The position numbers were made by a program, and so were the translations under genes. Positions 17,470 through 25,074 of a DNA stretch of 35,772 bases are shown piece after piece (the first letter of the stretch is position 1; each line of letters begins with the position of its first letter). The DNA is from Oscillospiraceae bacterium (lineage in GTDB: Bacteria > Bacillota > Clostridia > Oscillospirales > CAG-272), in contig SVTF01000018.1 of the NCBI GenBank assembly GCA_015063905.1, forward strand, positions 1 through 35,772, given 5' to 3'. The notes beneath the pieces were generated by a model. That model did no database searches, was not told the DNA's origin, and worked only from the letters and a program-made list of their open reading frames with translations.

Positions 17470-18621
17470 TTATATTTCTACCTTTTTACCACTGACAAAG
17501 ACATCGGAAACGGAGAAATCATCTCCAAAAACTACAACATCCGCGTCGTATCCTTTGGCGAGCTTACCTTTTGAATCAAGTCCCATGATATTTGCAGGTG
17601 TTTCTGTAATCATTTTTACTGCTTGGAAGACAGGAATATCCGCCTCGGTAACAGCAACACGCACAAGTCTGTCGGCGGTTGCAACACTACCCGCAAACGC
17701 GCTCCTGTCAACCAGCTTACACACACCGTCCTCAATAACAAATTCGGTTGCTTGCATAAAGCCGTGCGTTTGATCGGTGCCTGCCAGATGCAAACTGTCC
17801 GTAATAAGCGCTATTTTTTCAGGTCCCTTGATCTTATAAATAAGCTTGATAAGCTCGGGAGGCAGATGCTTACCGTCACAAATTATTTCAACAAACATAC
17901 CGTCCTCGAGGAACGCCGTTTCAATAACTCCGAGTCTGCGGAAGCCATGATCTCTGGTAATGGTTGACGTACAGGAATAGAGGTGGGTAACGAGATTGCA
18001 GCCCGCAGCCATTGCGCGCTTCATATCAGCATATATCGCGTTTGTATGTCCTGCCGCGGCAACTATTCCGCGCTCCCCCAGCGCCTTTGCAAATTTTTCA
18101 CCCTCGTCATTCTCGGGAGCGTAGCTCCAGCGGGCGATAGAATCTCCGTGCGCTTCAAGCACGGGCATATAGGCCTTCTCAATCGGCGCGGTTATGAAAT
18201 CGGCGCACTGCGCTCCTGCTTGCTCACGCGAAAGATAAGGGCCTTCCAGGTGAGAACCGATAATATTTCCCTTCACTCGCGCATCATTCATAGCCGCCGC
18301 TACGTTTGCTACTGACCCCGCCATACTCTCCATAGGAGCCGCCGATATAGTAGGACATATAGAGGTTGTGCCGTGCGCAAGATGGAAATTACAGCCTTCA
18401 ACTATGTCGTCAACACTCTTTTCAAAGGCATAGCCGCCGCCCCCGTGCGTATGGATATCGATAAATCCTGCGGATACGTAGTTACCCGTAAAATCATAGC
18501 ATATGTCCGCAGCCTTTTCTATCGCGCCGACTTCCGAAACTTTATCGTCTTCAAGATAGACATACCCTTCAAACAGACCGTCCGATAAAACGATCTTATC
18601 GCTTTTAATTCTTGTAGTCAT
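17470..18621 (-). CDS. nagA: N-acetylglucosamine-6-phosphate deacetylase
   Basis: NagA hydrolyses GlcNAc-6-phosphate to glucosamine-6-phosphate and acetate. The 383-aa amidohydrolase has all key residues: HTH in GFIDIHTHGGGG (His57, His59), Glu126 in HLEGPYL, His192 in AAGHTNA, His213 in THLYSC, and the catalytic Asp275 in LITDSLHLAG. The ATG follows the stop codon of the upstream epimerase-NagB gene by one base and has no ribosome binding site of its own, so it is translationally coupled. Deacetylase and deaminase in one operon make a complete GlcNAc-6-P to fructose-6-P route. Confidence 0.95.
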   Translation of the reverse strand: MTTRIKSDKIVLSDGLFEGYVYLEDDKVSEVGAIEKAADICYDFTGNYVSAGFIDIHTHGGGGYAFEKSVDDIVEGCNFHLAHGTTSICPTISAAPMESMAGSVANVAAAMNDARVKGNIIGSHLEGPYLSREQAGAQCADFITAPIEKAYMPVLEAHGDSIARWSYAPENDEGEKFAKALGERGIVAAAGHTNAIYADMKRAMAAGCNLVTHLYSCTSTITRDHGFRRLGVIETAFLEDGMFVEIICDGKHLPPELIKLIYKIKGPEKIALITDSLHLAGTDQTHGFMQATEFVIEDGVCKLVDRSAFAGSVATADRLVRVAVTEADIPVFQAVKMITETPANIMGLDSKGKLAKGYDADVVVFGDDFSVSDVFVSGKKVEI

Positions 18622-18622
18622 A

Positions 18623-20254
18623 TCACAGTATCATCGACGCGCTGTCGGTCTCAACATAGAGTATTGCGCCCTTCTTTGTGCGAAGAACGGTTGCGGGACA
18701 ATGCTCATCAATGCTGCCCGTTAAAGTTTCCTTTACCGCCCAAGCCTTTGTTTTTGCGGGAACTATGCAGAACACCGCATCGGGCGCCATAAGCGCGGGA
18801 ACGGTAAGAGAAAGCGCGTACTCGGGAACGTCATCAAACTTCGCAAAGCAACCGTCGTTTACCTGTTGCTGACGGCAGATATCGTCAAGCTTTACGGGCT
18901 TTACCCATACCTTGTCATTGAAGTTTGCAACGGGTGGGTCGTTAAATGCGATGTGACCGTTCTCACCTATACCCATTACAACAATATCAACCTTGGCGTC
19001 CTTGAGCATATCGCCATATCTTTGGCACTCGCCCTCAACGTCGGGGGCATCGCTTCCGATATAGTTAACGCTCTTAAAGGGCACGAGCGAGAAAATATGG
19101 TCGGAGAGGAAATTGCCGAATCTCTGAGGAGCTGTAGCGTCAAGTCCAAGATATTCGTCCATGTGATATGCGTTTACTCTGTTCCATTCAATGCTCTTGT
19201 CTGCCACGAGCGAAGCGAGCACCTCGTTCTGCGAGGGCGCAGCCGCAAATATCATGCTTATCTCATCCTTTGCAGCAAGACACTCCTTGATCTTTGCCGA
19301 GATATCATTAGCTGCTGCCTTACCCATCTCGCTTCTTGTGCTATAGATATTTACCTTCAGTTCATCCTGATAATAGCTCTTAATCGGTTCCATTTGTCCT
19401 TTATTCTCCAATATTGAAATTAGTCTTTGCGCTCCGTCACAAAAAGCGCTCTTGAGATCGGGATATTTATAGGGATTTTCAAACGTTTTCCCCTCTGCAA
19501 CCAGCGCGTTGAGTCCCGAAAACGTTTGAAGATGCGGCTCTAAAGTAATAAAGAAATCCTCTCCTGAATACTCCTTATGCGCAGCAAGAATATCCGCTAT
19601 GTGCGCTTCACCACAGCCCGCGGGAACGATAGCTCCTGCGGCGAAAGAATCTTTTATGTGGAAATACGCAATATACTCACGGAGCAATTCATATCCATCG
19701 GGATAGGGCTTGTATCCGTCGAGCACAAAGTTACCCATATCAAATACACATTTGAGTCTGCCGCCAAAATACTCAAACAGCTCAAGACAGCGCTCCGGCG
19801 ATTCGCCGTAAATCTTAGCCTCGTTCTCGTGACACAATATCACGCCGTATTTATCCGCAAGATCAAGCAAACGCGAAAGCGTATCGTACACCACGCGCTT
19901 ATTCTCCTCGTCGCTCATAGTCGCAACGGGGTAAAAGCTGAACATCCTTATGTATTTAGCACCAAGAATATTTGCATATTCAAAAACCTTCTCGGCGCGC
20001 GCAAGCTCAGCATCCATATCGGCATCGGTATTTACCTTTCCAATAGGAGATCCTATGGAGTTTACTCCAATACCGTTTGCGAACAGCTTGTCTTTCAGAG
20101 CCGTAACTTCATCACGCTCCAGAGAAGCGATATTTACACCGTTAACAAATCTGACTTCAAGATACTTGATGCCAAATTTCTTAAGGACCTCTATCTGTCC
20201 TTCAAGCTCGGGCGCGTATTCATCCGCAAATGCTGAAAGAATTATATTTGCCAT
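18623..20254 (-). CDS. Fusion of TIM-barrel sugar epimerase/isomerase and glucosamine-6-phosphate deaminase
   Basis: The start is set at ATG 20254 (MANIILSAFADEY), with AGGTG 6 bases upstream; total 543 aa. Residues 1 to about 285 are an AP-endonuclease-2-like TIM barrel (LEVRFVNGVNI, LCHENEAKIYG, CVFDMGNF, YFHIKDS, ITLEPHLQ: metal-binding Glu/Asp/His residues of the IolE/xylose-isomerase-like group). From Met288 (MEPIKSYYQDELKVNIY) it is a full NagB-type deaminase with AAAPSQNEVLASL, NAYHMDEYLGL and VMGIGENGHIAFNDPP, turning glucosamine-6-P into fructose-6-P and ammonia. An internal AAAGGA precedes the Met288 codon, so free NagB may also be made. It lies between a Gfo/Idh/MocA gene and nagA. 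The epimerase substrate is unknown. Confidence 0.88.
   Translation of the reverse strand: MANIILSAFADEYAPELEGQIEVLKKFGIKYLEVRFVNGVNIASLERDEVTALKDKLFANGIGVNSIGSPIGKVNTDADMDAELARAEKVFEYANILGAKYIRMFSFYPVATMSDEENKRVVYDTLSRLLDLADKYGVILCHENEAKIYGESPERCLELFEYFGGRLKCVFDMGNFVLDGYKPYPDGYELLREYIAYFHIKDSFAAGAIVPAGCGEAHIADILAAHKEYSGEDFFITLEPHLQTFSGLNALVAEGKTFENPYKYPDLKSAFCDGAQRLISILENKGQMEPIKSYYQDELKVNIYSTRSEMGKAAANDISAKIKECLAAKDEISMIFAAAPSQNEVLASLVADKSIEWNRVNAYHMDEYLGLDATAPQRFGNFLSDHIFSLVPFKSVNYIGSDAPDVEGECQRYGDMLKDAKVDIVVMGIGENGHIAFNDPPVANFNDKVWVKPVKLDDICRQQQVNDGCFAKFDDVPEYALSLTVPALMAPDAVFCIVPAKTKAWAVKETLTGSIDEHCPATVLRTKKGAILYVETDSASMIL
19478..19530. promoter_or_regulatory. Pair of cre-like sites in inverted orientation inside the epimerase-NagB gene
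   Basis: TTCAAACGTTTTC (19478-19490) and GAAAACGTTTGAA (19518-19530) are exact inverted copies. Each resembles a catabolite-responsive element core (AAACGTTT). They encode ordinary residues (TFSG, KTFEN), so chance is possible. Confidence 0.3.
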
Positions 20255-20270
20255 ATCGATCACCTGATTA

Positions 20271-21344
20271 TCAAAGGAACTTGACGGGCAGAGGATTTCT
20301 GGCGTGTACCTCGGAAATAACCTTTACGGTCTGCATCGCAACCTCTGCGCCAAATGTCATGGGCTTATCCTCAGTAATGAAAGCATACAACTCTTTATAA
20401 AGGCTTGCGGTTCCAATGTCAAAGGGACCACCGTTGAATTTTCCCTCTTCGTTGTGCTTGATGAGGCTTTCGGAGCAATAGCAAGGCTCTCCCTCTTCAT
20501 CTACAAGAGACGTTTCGATAACCTGCTTACGAGGATTCTCTTCGTCTGTGTAATAAACGAGTTCATAGCTTCCAAGTCCCATCTTCATGCAACCTCGGCT
20601 ACCCTGAACCTTAATATTGAAGTTTGAGTAAGCGTCACAGGAGCTTACCTCAACGTCAACAACGGGCTTGCCGGGAGCAGACAGTATGATCTTTGCATAA
20701 TCGTCGCCATCTCCGCTGGTCTGAGCTACACAAAGCTTGGAGTATTCTATTCTGGTTTCCTTATCAAAATCAAGGAATCCAAGCGCAAGACCCACCGGGT
20801 GAGGTCCGGTGTTGAAAAGACCCCCCGCAACCTTTTTCTGAAGCGTTTGCCAGTCCCAACGTCTTGAAAATCCGTTAAACTTTATATCAACAGCAACTAT
20901 ATCGCCAAGCTTACCGCTGTTTGACACCTCACGGGCAAACAAATAATAGGGCGCGTAGAAGCTCTGCTGGAATGCCGCCAGCTTTACATTATTATTCTTA
21001 GCGGTTTCAAGCAATCTCTGGCACTCATACTCGGTAGCACCCATGGGCTTTTCAACAAGAACGTTGTATCCGTGCTCAAGGCAATCAAGAGTGATTGCAT
21101 AGTGCTGCTCGGAGTAAGATGCATTAACGATAACGTCGATATCGTCAAACGCGAAAAGCTCCTTGTAATCTGTGAGAGTGATGCATCCGGGATAGTCCTT
21201 CTGTGCAACACTGCGACGGAATTCATCCTTATCAACAACGTACTTAACGTTATAAAACTCGTTTCTTTCGCTGCGATAATAAGCTCCGTGAATGTTTTTG
21301 CCGCTTCGTCCTTGCCCGATTATAGCAAGATTCAACTTTTTCAT
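20271..21344 (-). CDS. Gfo/Idh/MocA-family NAD(P)-dependent sugar oxidoreductase
   Basis: A 357-aa dehydrogenase with start ATG 21344, GGAGG 5 bases upstream. The N-terminal Rossmann fold begins LNLAIIGQGRSGKNIHG (GxGxxG/GxGRSG type). VNASYSEQHYAITLDCLEHGYNVLVEKPMG carries the conserved EKP lysine, and the C-terminal domain has GGLFNTGPHPVGLALGF with the catalytic-type His. It is the first gene of the operon leading to the epimerase-NagB fusion (16 bases apart) and nagA. A role in oxidising or epimerising an amino sugar or a linked sugar is inferred from neighbours only. Confidence 0.9.
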   Translation of the reverse strand: MKKLNLAIIGQGRSGKNIHGAYYRSERNEFYNVKYVVDKDEFRRSVAQKDYPGCITLTDYKELFAFDDIDVIVNASYSEQHYAITLDCLEHGYNVLVEKPMGATEYECQRLLETAKNNNVKLAAFQQSFYAPYYLFAREVSNSGKLGDIVAVDIKFNGFSRRWDWQTLQKKVAGGLFNTGPHPVGLALGFLDFDKETRIEYSKLCVAQTSGDGDDYAKIILSAPGKPVVDVEVSSCDAYSNFNIKVQGSRGCMKMGLGSYELVYYTDEENPRKQVIETSLVDEEGEPCYCSESLIKHNEEGKFNGGPFDIGTASLYKELYAFITEDKPMTFGAEVAMQTVKVISEVHARNPLPVKFL

Positions 21345-21385
21345 AGTGACCTCCAAATTTTAGTTTTTCGGAAAATATTAAATAA

Positions 21386-21391
21386 ATTATA
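21386..21391 (-). promoter_or_regulatory. -10 box of the amino-sugar operon
   Basis: TATAAT on the minus strand, 42 bases before the oxidoreductase start. The best -35 candidate, TTGATA, is 19 bases upstream, which is too far for strong basal activity. That fits a promoter needing an activator such as the divergent AraC protein. Confidence 0.5.
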
Positions 21392-21496
21392 CTTTTCGTT
21401 GCATAAATACTATCAATTGAAAACCTTAGGAAGTATAATTATTGCAATGAAGTACATATATGACAATTATAGAATATATTTTTTGCAAAGTAAATA

Positions 21497-21528
21497 GCAA
21501 AAAATGCACAAAATTATTGCAAAAAATG
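21497..21528. promoter_or_regulatory. Direct repeats GCAAAAAATG, possible AraC half-sites
   Basis: GCAAAAAATG occurs at 21497-21506 and 21519-21528, 22 bases apart (two helical turns), between the divergent operon and the AraC gene. A related TTTTGCAAA lies at about 21481. Spacing is typical of AraC-type half-sites; binding is not shown. Confidence 0.4.
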
Positions 21529-21545
21529 AGATTTGGTGATATAAT
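21517..21545 (+). promoter_or_regulatory. Promoter candidate for the AraC regulator
   Basis: TTGCAA (21517-21522), a 17-base spacer, then TATAAT (21540-21545) with TGA before it (extended -10). A second candidate nearer the gene is TTGAAA (21639-21644), an 18-base spacer, then TATAAT (21663-21668). The first overlaps a GCAAAAAATG repeat, which would allow autoregulation. Confidence 0.6.
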
Positions 21546-21755
21546 TAATTCAGATCATGCTTGCAATGATGGAAATAACGATTTCAACGCCCGAATAATT
21601 TCTGTTTGTTTTTGCGATTTATTTGACACTTTGCGCCATTGAAAGTCAAGAGAAAAACGTTGTATAATAGTGTAAAATCCACTAATAGAAGATTTTCCAT
21701 CTTATCATATAAAATAATCACCTTATTACCCACAAATGCGGAAAGGAGGTACCGT

Positions 21756-22574
21756 ATGCCGCAAACATTTATTGACCTTTGGGAAGGCGATCTGTGTTTC
21801 CAACACAAGCTGGATGTCGCGCCGCCTCTAGACTACATGTCAACGCATACACACAACTGCTATGAGCTTTTGTATATCATAGACGGTAATATTACCCACG
21901 TAGTCGAAGATAAGAAATACAAGCTGAATAGCGGAGATCTCGTTTTCGTGCGCCCTAATATGTATCACTTCATCCAGATAGACTCTTCATCAAAGGATTA
22001 TGAGCGCATCAATATACAATTTGATGAATCCGATATCAACACGGATATGAGTATAATCCCTCCCTCCATAAACGTGATAAACACCGCAAATAATTCTCGC
22101 CTTTCCGATATCTTTGCGAAGATAAACGTTTATTCGGAAACATTTGACAAGGAAGTGTTTTTTAAGATCCTCCGCGGACTCATCACTGAGATCGTGTACA
22201 ATATTTCCCTAACTGAATCAGCAGATATGCGCGAGGAGCTTTCCGTCACCAATCCGCTTATGACAAAAGCGATCGCATATATAAACAATAATTTGTTTAC
22301 AATAAAAAATGTCAGTGAAATAGCTGACGCAGTATTCGTTACCGAGAGTTACCTTTTTAAGCTTTTTAAAAAAGAGTTACGCAAGGGTCCTAAAAAGTAT
22401 ATTACAGACAAGCGCCTGCTTGCCGCACAGAGAATGATAAAAAACGGAGAAAAGCCTACAACAGTTTTTGAAAAATGCGGATTCAACGACTATACGTCAT
22501 TCTATCGGGGATACGTTGAGTGTTTTGGACATTCCCCATCTCAAGAAGCAATAAATGACACAAAAAACCCGTGA
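21756..22574 (+). CDS. AraC-family transcription regulator (divergent to the nagA operon)
   Basis: The start is ATG 21756 (MPQTFIDLWEGDL), with AAAGGAGG 6 bases upstream; the longer frame upstream overlaps the promoter. 272 aa. The N-terminal cupin has STHTHNCYELLYIIDGNITHVVEDKKYKLNSGDLVFVRPNMYH, a sugar-sensing beta-barrel. The C-terminal HTH_18 domain (about 165-265) has ISEIADAVF-like first helix-turn-helix elements (VSEIADAVFVTESYLFKLFKKE) and the second HTH CGFNDYTSFYRGYVECFGHSPSQ. Position suggests it controls the oxidoreductase/epimerase-NagB/nagA operon. The effector is unknown. Confidence 0.9.
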   Translation: MPQTFIDLWEGDLCFQHKLDVAPPLDYMSTHTHNCYELLYIIDGNITHVVEDKKYKLNSGDLVFVRPNMYHFIQIDSSSKDYERINIQFDESDINTDMSIIPPSINVINTANNSRLSDIFAKINVYSETFDKEVFFKILRGLITEIVYNISLTESADMREELSVTNPLMTKAIAYINNNLFTIKNVSEIADAVFVTESYLFKLFKKELRKGPKKYITDKRLLAAQRMIKNGEKPTTVFEKCGFNDYTSFYRGYVECFGHSPSQEAINDTKNP

Positions 22575-22596
22575 TGCTCATCACGGGTTTTATTTT
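22564..22596. terminator. Bidirectional terminator between araC-type gene and plsC-like gene
   Basis: AAAACCCGTGAT (22564-22575) pairs with ATCACGGGTTTT (22580-22591), followed by ATTTTT on the plus strand; the A run at its left edge gives a T tract on the minus strand. It overlaps the last codons of the AraC gene and the stop of the convergent gene. Confidence 0.92.
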
Positions 22597-23885
22597 TACT
22601 TCTCGTTAGAAGGCTTGGTTCTCTTTTCAGCTCTTACGATCTTGTAAAGCTCCTCTGCGGCAAGTCGTGTCTTAGCAACGACGTCGCCCTCACCCTTGGG
22701 GAAGCAATAATACAAAATTTCCTTTGTTCCTATACAAATTATATCGCCAAGCTTATACCAATAGTAATCTGCGTAAAGGCTATAGGAAGCCAAGGGCTTT
22801 TGCACGTAATCAAGCTCTCCGTCACAGCCTGTAAGATGGAATCCCTCACGAGAGTGAGTCAGTCTTCCCTCTCCAAGCTCATATATACATTCCGTATCGA
22901 CCATAGCATATATATCAACCGGAACATCCAAATTATATTCTCCGCGCTCGATCTCTTCCCTTACGCACTTTCTTTCCCAATCATACCAATCGGGAACGTG
23001 TGCAAACTCTGTTTCACCGTCAAGCGCGCGCATATAACCTTGCTCGGTAAGCTCATACTGCTTTCCGCAGGCATGGCAGGTCAAAATCGTGCCTTTACCC
23101 TCCGTCTTACCTTCCGCAAGACAATGGGGGCATTTGTACAATGCGCGGTTAAGATAGTCTGCTCTGAAGGGCTCATCGATCTTAACTCCGTTTTGCTGCT
23201 GCCACAAAAAGTTATCAAAAGAAAACTTCTGCTTTAATAGATCGTTTATCTCTCTGGGGCTCTTTTCTTTAATGTCTTCAGGCGACAAAAGGTACTCCGC
23301 AGTAGCACTTACCTTAACCTTTCTCTTTTGACGGTTATTATACAAGGGATCACGGGCAAACGCACCCTCTGTTTTTACAACAACCACGGGTATTCCAAGC
23401 ATTTTAATGCATCTGCCAAGGCTTTCGGGAAGCGGTGTGGCAGTTCCGTCAAAGCTATAGCTCGCCTCGGGGTACATAAGTATAGACGAGTTGTAGCGTT
23501 TAACGGCGTACATCATATCGTGCAACAAAGAAATTTCGGAAACAAATTTCTTTGTAGGTATGCATCCGATCTGCCTCATAAGCCAGTCCTTGCCTATAAA
23601 TCCATCCGAGGTGCAAACAATATTGTATTTTCTAGGATAGAATATTCTGGACACGATCTCAAGATCTATAAAGCTCGAATGATTCATAAGAATAAGACAC
23701 GGCTCCTTTTTGGAGAGCTTATCCATACCTATCGATTCATATTTGAATCCGGTAGCCAAAAGATCGGGGATGGAAACCGTTCTTATAAGTGTTCTGAAAA
23801 AGAAGCTGGGCTTATTAGGCTTTCTCTCTTGCTTTTTAGGCTTATCAAGCACATCCTTATAGGTAAAACCGCGTTTGATCTTCAT
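22596..23885 (-). CDS. PlsC-like 1-acylglycerol-3-phosphate acyltransferase with zinc-ribbon tail
   Basis: A 429-aa protein. The acyltransferase domain has NHSSFID (68-74, the HX4D catalytic motif) and YPEASYSFDG (about 138-147, the acyl-acceptor loop equivalent of EGTRS), as in lysophosphatidic-acid acyltransferases that act at the membrane. It is unusual in carrying a CPHC...CHAC zinc ribbon (Cys252, 255, 270, 273) followed by about 150 residues rich in Trp, Tyr and acidic residues that I cannot assign. Ordinary PlsC is about 200-250 aa. Monocistronic with a perfect promoter. Lipid specificity is uncertain. Confidence 0.82.
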   Translation of the reverse strand: MKIKRGFTYKDVLDKPKKQERKPNKPSFFFRTLIRTVSIPDLLATGFKYESIGMDKLSKKEPCLILMNHSSFIDLEIVSRIFYPRKYNIVCTSDGFIGKDWLMRQIGCIPTKKFVSEISLLHDMMYAVKRYNSSILMYPEASYSFDGTATPLPESLGRCIKMLGIPVVVVKTEGAFARDPLYNNRQKRKVKVSATAEYLLSPEDIKEKSPREINDLLKQKFSFDNFLWQQQNGVKIDEPFRADYLNRALYKCPHCLAEGKTEGKGTILTCHACGKQYELTEQGYMRALDGETEFAHVPDWYDWERKCVREEIERGEYNLDVPVDIYAMVDTECIYELGEGRLTHSREGFHLTGCDGELDYVQKPLASYSLYADYYWYKLGDIICIGTKEILYYCFPKGEGDVVAKTRLAAEELYKIVRAEKRTKPSNEK

Positions 23886-23940
23886 AATACAAATGTCTCC
23901 TTGAAGCTAATACATTATTAAGCGGATATTAACTTTGTTA

Positions 23941-23969
23941 ATTATATCATTAACTAACGCGTTTGTCAA
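23941..23969 (-). promoter_or_regulatory. Sigma-A promoter of the plsC-like gene
   Basis: On the minus strand TTGACA (complement of 23964-23969), 17 bases, then TATAAT (complement of 23941-23946) with TGA before it: perfect consensus plus extended -10. Confidence 0.88.
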
Positions 23970-24031
23970 TAGCGATGTTTTTATATAAAAGCGCAATTGA
24001 ATAAATGCAAAGTTTATTTTTCGACAATATG

Positions 24032-24499
24032 TTACTTTTTGCGCAACAATTTATGGATATACATTCTACTGGGTCGTATTTCACCTTCACACACTACGTC
24101 GGTAAAATACTTCCACCCATATCTTTCATAAAAGGACGTATGGTCTGTTACCAGATACAAGGTATCTATTTGACGCCGGCTCATATCGCGGCATATATAT
24201 TCAAGTATCGCTCCCGCTATCCCCCGTCCTCTGTAGTTTTCTTCAACGTACAAGGCGCACACGTTGGGTGTAAGATCGCATCTGTCATGAAAATCATTTT
24301 CTATAACTCCCGCGCCGCCGATAATGTGACCGTTCTCCACGGCAACATACCACTCCGGCACGGCCCCTTTGCCCAAAAGACAGCTATCCATACTTTCTTC
24401 ATATGCCTCTAGCGGTATACCCCATTTTTCATGGAACCACTGTGACATTGTTATTTTCATTGTTGGGACGTCAGTCAGACGTATTATTTCATATGTCAT
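24032..24499 (-). CDS. GNAT-family N-acetyltransferase
   Basis: A 155-aa GCN5-related acetyltransferase using acetyl-CoA. Motif A is visible as VCALYVEENYRGRGIAGAILEYI (the RGRGIA pyrophosphate-binding loop), and the C-terminal beta-strand region has LYLVTDHTSFYERYGWKYF, as in small-molecule GNATs. GGAGGTGATCAA precedes the ATG, a near-perfect ribosome binding site. Single-gene unit with its own consensus promoter. Substrate unknown. Confidence 0.9.
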   Translation of the reverse strand: MTYEIIRLTDVPTMKITMSQWFHEKWGIPLEAYEESMDSCLLGKGAVPEWYVAVENGHIIGGAGVIENDFHDRCDLTPNVCALYVEENYRGRGIAGAILEYICRDMSRRQIDTLYLVTDHTSFYERYGWKYFTDVVCEGEIRPSRMYIHKLLRKK

Positions 24500-24516
24500 T
24501 TGATCACCTCCAATAA

Positions 24517-24545
24517 ATTATATCATATATTATCCAAGGTGTCAA
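24517..24545 (-). promoter_or_regulatory. Sigma-A promoter of the GNAT gene
   Basis: Minus strand TTGACA (complement of 24540-24545), 17 bases, TATAAT (complement of 24517-24522) with TGA before it. Confidence 0.88.
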
Positions 24546-24606
24546 TTAATGATACATCTATCCCGGGGACTGAATAAAATAATAATTAAAAAATTGATTT
24601 TTGCTA

Positions 24607-24635
24607 TTGCATTTTATTTAAAAGTGTGATATAAT
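24607..24635 (+). promoter_or_regulatory. Promoter of the tRNA-Ser transcript
   Basis: TTGCAT (24607-24612), a 17-base spacer, TATAAT (24630-24635) preceded by TGA. The start would be near 24642, more than 200 bases before the tRNA. Confidence 0.7.
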
Positions 24636-24690
24636 ATTGAGGTCGTCAAGACTACATTAAAATTTATGTGCAGTATGCATCAAAGGAGTG

Positions 24691-24852
24691 ATATTTCGCC
24701 TGTGGCGAATATACCCACACCCTGCGCCTGACAAGCAAGCTTGTCGATCTTCGGGTGGGGTATGCGCAGTGGATTCGGACAACGAATTGTCCGAGCCGCG
24801 TCTTATCAAGCTCCGTAAATATGATGCGCATCTGCGCATCATATTTACGGAG
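24691..24852 (+). repeat. Hairpin array in the leader of tRNA-Ser
   Basis: Successive inverted repeats fill the space between promoter and tRNA: TTCGCC/GGCGAA (24695-24709); an outer CTGCGC/GCGCAG pair (24722-24727, 24764-24769) enclosing GACAAGC/GCTTGTC (24730-24745); TCGGACAA/TTGTCCGA with a CGAA tetraloop (24775-24794); and a 20-bp perfect hairpin with a 2-base loop (24811-24830 with 24833-24852). The last runs 4 bases into the tRNA. No credible protein is encoded here. It may be a clade-specific palindromic repeat inserted between promoter and gene, or a structured leader. Confidence 0.8.
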
Positions 24853-24937
24853 AGATATCGAAGTGGTCATAACGGGGCTGACTCGAAATCAGTTTGTGCG
24901 AAAGCACACGAGGGTTCGAATCCCTCTCTCTCCGCCA
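24849..24937 (+). tRNA. tRNA-Ser, anticodon CGA
   Basis: An 89-base type II tRNA with encoded CCA. The acceptor stem is GGAGAGA/TCTCTCC with discriminator G. The anticodon stem-loop is GCTGA-CTCGAAA-TCAGT, giving CGA at the 34-36 positions, which reads UCG. The long variable arm, GTGC-GAAA-GCAC, is typical of Ser, and the T arm is GAGGG-TTCGAAT-CCCTC. Several reading frames across it translate to the well-known spurious peptide of antisense tRNA-Ser and should not be annotated. Confidence 0.95.
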
Positions 24938-24987
24938 TAAACAAAACACACCGCGCTCGCGGTGTGTTTTGTTTATGGCGGAGAGAG
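24926..24987 (+). terminator. Long inverted repeat / terminator that includes the tRNA 3' end
   Basis: A 29-bp perfect inverted repeat (24926-24954 with 24959-24987, loop GCTC). The left arm contains the last 12 bases of the tRNA, including most of the acceptor strand and CCA. The inner part, with ACAAAACACACCGC and its complement, resembles a terminator stem, but no T tract follows the full repeat. Full pairing would compete with folding of the tRNA acceptor stem. Confidence 0.75.
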
Positions 24988-24999
24988 GGATGAACGAAA

Positions 25000-25060
25000 C
25001 CGATCTTCAAATCCGCCCGCGAATTTGAAAAAGGTTCGAATCCCATCCTTTTTGAATTAA
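25000..25060 (+). pseudogene. tRNA-like remnant (T-arm sequence) downstream of tRNA-Ser
   Basis: AAGGTTCGAATCCCATCC (25031-25048) contains a T-loop consensus GGTTCGAATCC with only one side of a matching stem, and no acceptor or anticodon stem can be drawn around it. It looks like debris of a second tRNA gene. AAAAAGG (25028-25034) and CCTTTTT (25047-25053) around it may now serve as a terminator for the convergent gene ending at 25075. Confidence 0.45.
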
Positions 25061-25074
25061 CGAATAGAAATGTG

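Noticed and set aside
24688-24993. A 101-codon plus-strand frame through the hairpin array and tRNA
   Set aside because: It runs through several perfect hairpins and the tRNA itself; no natural protein composition and no start with a spaced ribosome binding site.
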